15,632 nt of DNA, taken from positions 1 to 15,632 of the forward strand of contig JBKHXU010000036.1 in the NCBI GenBank assembly GCA_046565865.1, in the 5' to 3' direction. The stretch's first letter is position 1; the number at the start of each line of letters is the position of its first letter. The position numbers were made by a program, and so were the translations under genes. This document shows positions 14,561 through 15,632 of the stretch, one piece after another. The notes under the pieces were generated by a model. It worked only from the letters and a program-made list of their open reading frames with translations. It was not told the DNA's origin and did no database searches. Source of the DNA: JBKHXU01 sp046565865 (GTDB lineage Bacteria; Pseudomonadota; Gammaproteobacteria; Acidiferrobacterales; Sulfurifustaceae).

Positions 14561-15268
14561 ATGACGTCCATCCTTTGGCCACGCCGCGTCGCGCAGGCGC
14601 GCGCCGTGCAAGAACAGTTGCGGGCGCGTGTCGTCACGGTCGACCGCCTGCGCGCGGTGCGCTTCGTGGCGGGCGTCGATGTTGGTTTTGAAAACGATGG
14701 CGCGGTGACGCGCGCCGCCATCGCGGTGTTAACGTGGCCGGCGCTAACGCTGATCGAGACTGCGATTGCACGCCGGCGCACGCGCTTTCCCTACGTTCCA
14801 GGGTATCTGAGCTTCCGCGAACTGCCGGCGGTGCTGGCGGCGCTGGCGAAACTGAAGCATCGCCCGCAGCTACTCGTTTGCGACGCGCACGGTTATGCCC
14901 ACCCGCGGCGCATCGGCCTCGCCTCACATCTCGGCGTCGTCACCGGCATCCCGAGCATCGGCGCGGCAAAATCGCTTTTGATCGGCGCGCACGCGCCGCT
15001 GCCCGCGCGCCGCGGCGCGTGGCGGCCGATCGTCGATGGCGGCGAAGTCATCGGCGCGGCGCTGCGCACCCGCGCCGGCGCGAAGCCGATGTATGTGTCG
15101 AGCGGGCATCGGGTGAGCCTGCCGACGGCGCTGCGCTACGTGCTGGCCCTGTGCCCGCGTTACCGGTTGCCCGAGACCACGCGCCACGCACACCGCTTGG
15201 CGTCTCAGCCGGTCAGCCGAAAATCGCAGACGCAGCGCCAGTCGGGCGGGGGGCCCGCGGTGGTGTAG
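14561..15268 (+). CDS. nfi: Endonuclease V
   Basis: Endonuclease V starts repair of deaminated adenine (inosine/hypoxanthine) by cutting 3' of the lesion. Some homologues also cut inosine in RNA. The protein has 235 residues, close to the 223 of E. coli. All motifs are present: AGVDVGF (D40), YVPGYLSFREL (E87), CDAHGYAHPRRIGLASHLG (D108), GIPSIGAAKSLL and SSGHRVSLPTA. The catalytic acidic residues D40, E87 and D108 are intact. The start is ATG 14561 with a weak ribosome site. A short run-out after PTALRYVLALCPRYRLPETTR gives an unconserved tail that overlaps the convergent gene by 64 nt. Confidence 0.95.
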   Translation: MTSILWPRRVAQARAVQEQLRARVVTVDRLRAVRFVAGVDVGFENDGAVTRAAIAVLTWPALTLIETAIARRRTRFPYVPGYLSFRELPAVLAALAKLKHRPQLLVCDAHGYAHPRRIGLASHLGVVTGIPSIGAAKSLLIGAHAPLPARRGAWRPIVDGGEVIGAALRTRAGAKPMYVSSGHRVSLPTALRYVLALCPRYRLPETTRHAHRLASQPVSRKSQTQRQSGGGPAVV

Positions 15269-15632
15269 AGCGCGACTCGCTCGACGGTGAATTCGAGCTC
15301 GAACCGTCCGCTGAGATTGGCGGCGATCTCGGTTTTCATTGCGGTCGCGAGCTCGCCGTATATAAGACTCAAGTGCGGCATGAACTCCGCCGGCGGTTGG
15401 TCGAGCGTGGCGCAGGCGTGGCGGTAGGCATGCAGCAGCGCCGGTGTCAGCGCGGCGCGGATGAAGAGGCAGCGGAAGTATTCGGCGGTCATGCCGATCT
15501 CGTTCAGGCGCACCGGTATCGGCGCGAGGGTCGCGGCCAGCGGCGCGACGCGGGCACAGGCCGTCGCGACGGTCGGCGCTTCGACGCCGGCGAGTGTCAA
15601 ATGCGGTTCGAATGCCGGCGTGCCACTGCGGC
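15205..15632 (-). CDS. 2H-family cyclic phosphodiesterase-like protein (partial; 5' end outside window)
   Basis: The frame is open to the right edge, so this is the C-terminal 141 residues or so of a gene whose start lies beyond 15632. Two histidine motifs typical of 2H phosphoesterases are visible: HLTL (in FEPHLTLAGV, near 15600) and HLSL (in EFMPHLSLIYGE, about 60 residues later). The tail (FTVERVALYTTAGPPPDWRCVCDFRLTG) resembles the cyclic phosphodiesterase (CPDase) branch, which opens 1''-2'' or 2'-3' cyclic phosphates. A TTG at 15600 is an internal codon following the first His motif and is not the start. The substrate here is unknown. Confidence 0.8.
   Translation of the reverse strand, partial: RSGTPAFEPHLTLAGVEAPTVATACARVAPLAATLAPIPVRLNEIGMTAEYFRCLFIRAALTPALLHAYRHACATLDQPPAEFMPHLSLIYGELATAMKTEIAANLSGRFELEFTVERVALYTTAGPPPDWRCVCDFRLTG

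Noticed and set aside
15598..15600. TTG 15600 as the start of the 2H phosphodiesterase
   Set aside because: The first HxT motif (HLTL) straddles this codon, so the protein continues upstream beyond the window.

Overview
This is a GC-rich, densely coded stretch of a proteobacterial chromosome. The gene content (DUF484-xerC, glnK-amtB, cspA, slyD, cfa, nfi) points to a gammaproteobacterium. I cannot place it more precisely from the sequence. Nothing in it looks like a phage, a plasmid or a defence island. Most genes are recognisable housekeeping genes mixed with a few uncharacterised ones.

Layout. (1) 1-2114: the end of a DUF484 gene, the recombinase gene xerC, and an unrecognised gene overlapping xerC by 4 nt form one plus-strand operon. 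(2) 2113-2266: a 154-bp foldback element with terminal inverted repeats, which supplies the stop codon of the preceding gene. (3) 2327-3312: a TetR-type regulator with a COQ9-like tail, overlapping by 4 nt a LexA/S24-like protein that lacks the catalytic lysine. (4) 3306-5902: a cyclopropane fatty acid synthase (minus), divergent from a membrane-anchored unknown protein (plus). (5) 5925-6842: cspA (minus) and a small EamA-like permease (plus) diverge. Their shared leader contains a 22-bp perfect palindrome, and a terminator hairpin lies beyond each end. (6) 6851-8497: glnK-amtB, the PII/ammonium channel pair (minus). (7) 8725-9902: a SLOG/molybdenum-carrier-type protein diverging from a small unknown gene. 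(8) 9949-12856: slyD (minus) diverging from a yjbQ-S9 peptidase pair that overlaps by 4 nt. (9) 12938-14025: egtD (ergothioneine methyltransferase), preceded by a possible 22-codon upstream ORF that overlaps its start. (10) 13966-15632: an exported helical unknown protein (minus), endonuclease V (plus), and the distal part of a 2H cyclic phosphodiesterase (minus, running off the window). Both convergent pairs overlap at their 3' ends by about 60 nt.

How the genes work together: GlnK and AmtB form a nitrogen-uptake switch, and the remaining genes are independent functions. I found no convincing multi-gene novel system. The observations most worth a second look are the foldback repeat, the self-complementary EamA leader, the TetR/COQ9-like plus inactive S24-like pair, the SLOG fusion and the egtD leader ORF. 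There is no stretch above 300 nt without a gene. Gaps of roughly 90-225 nt are covered below where they hold anything.
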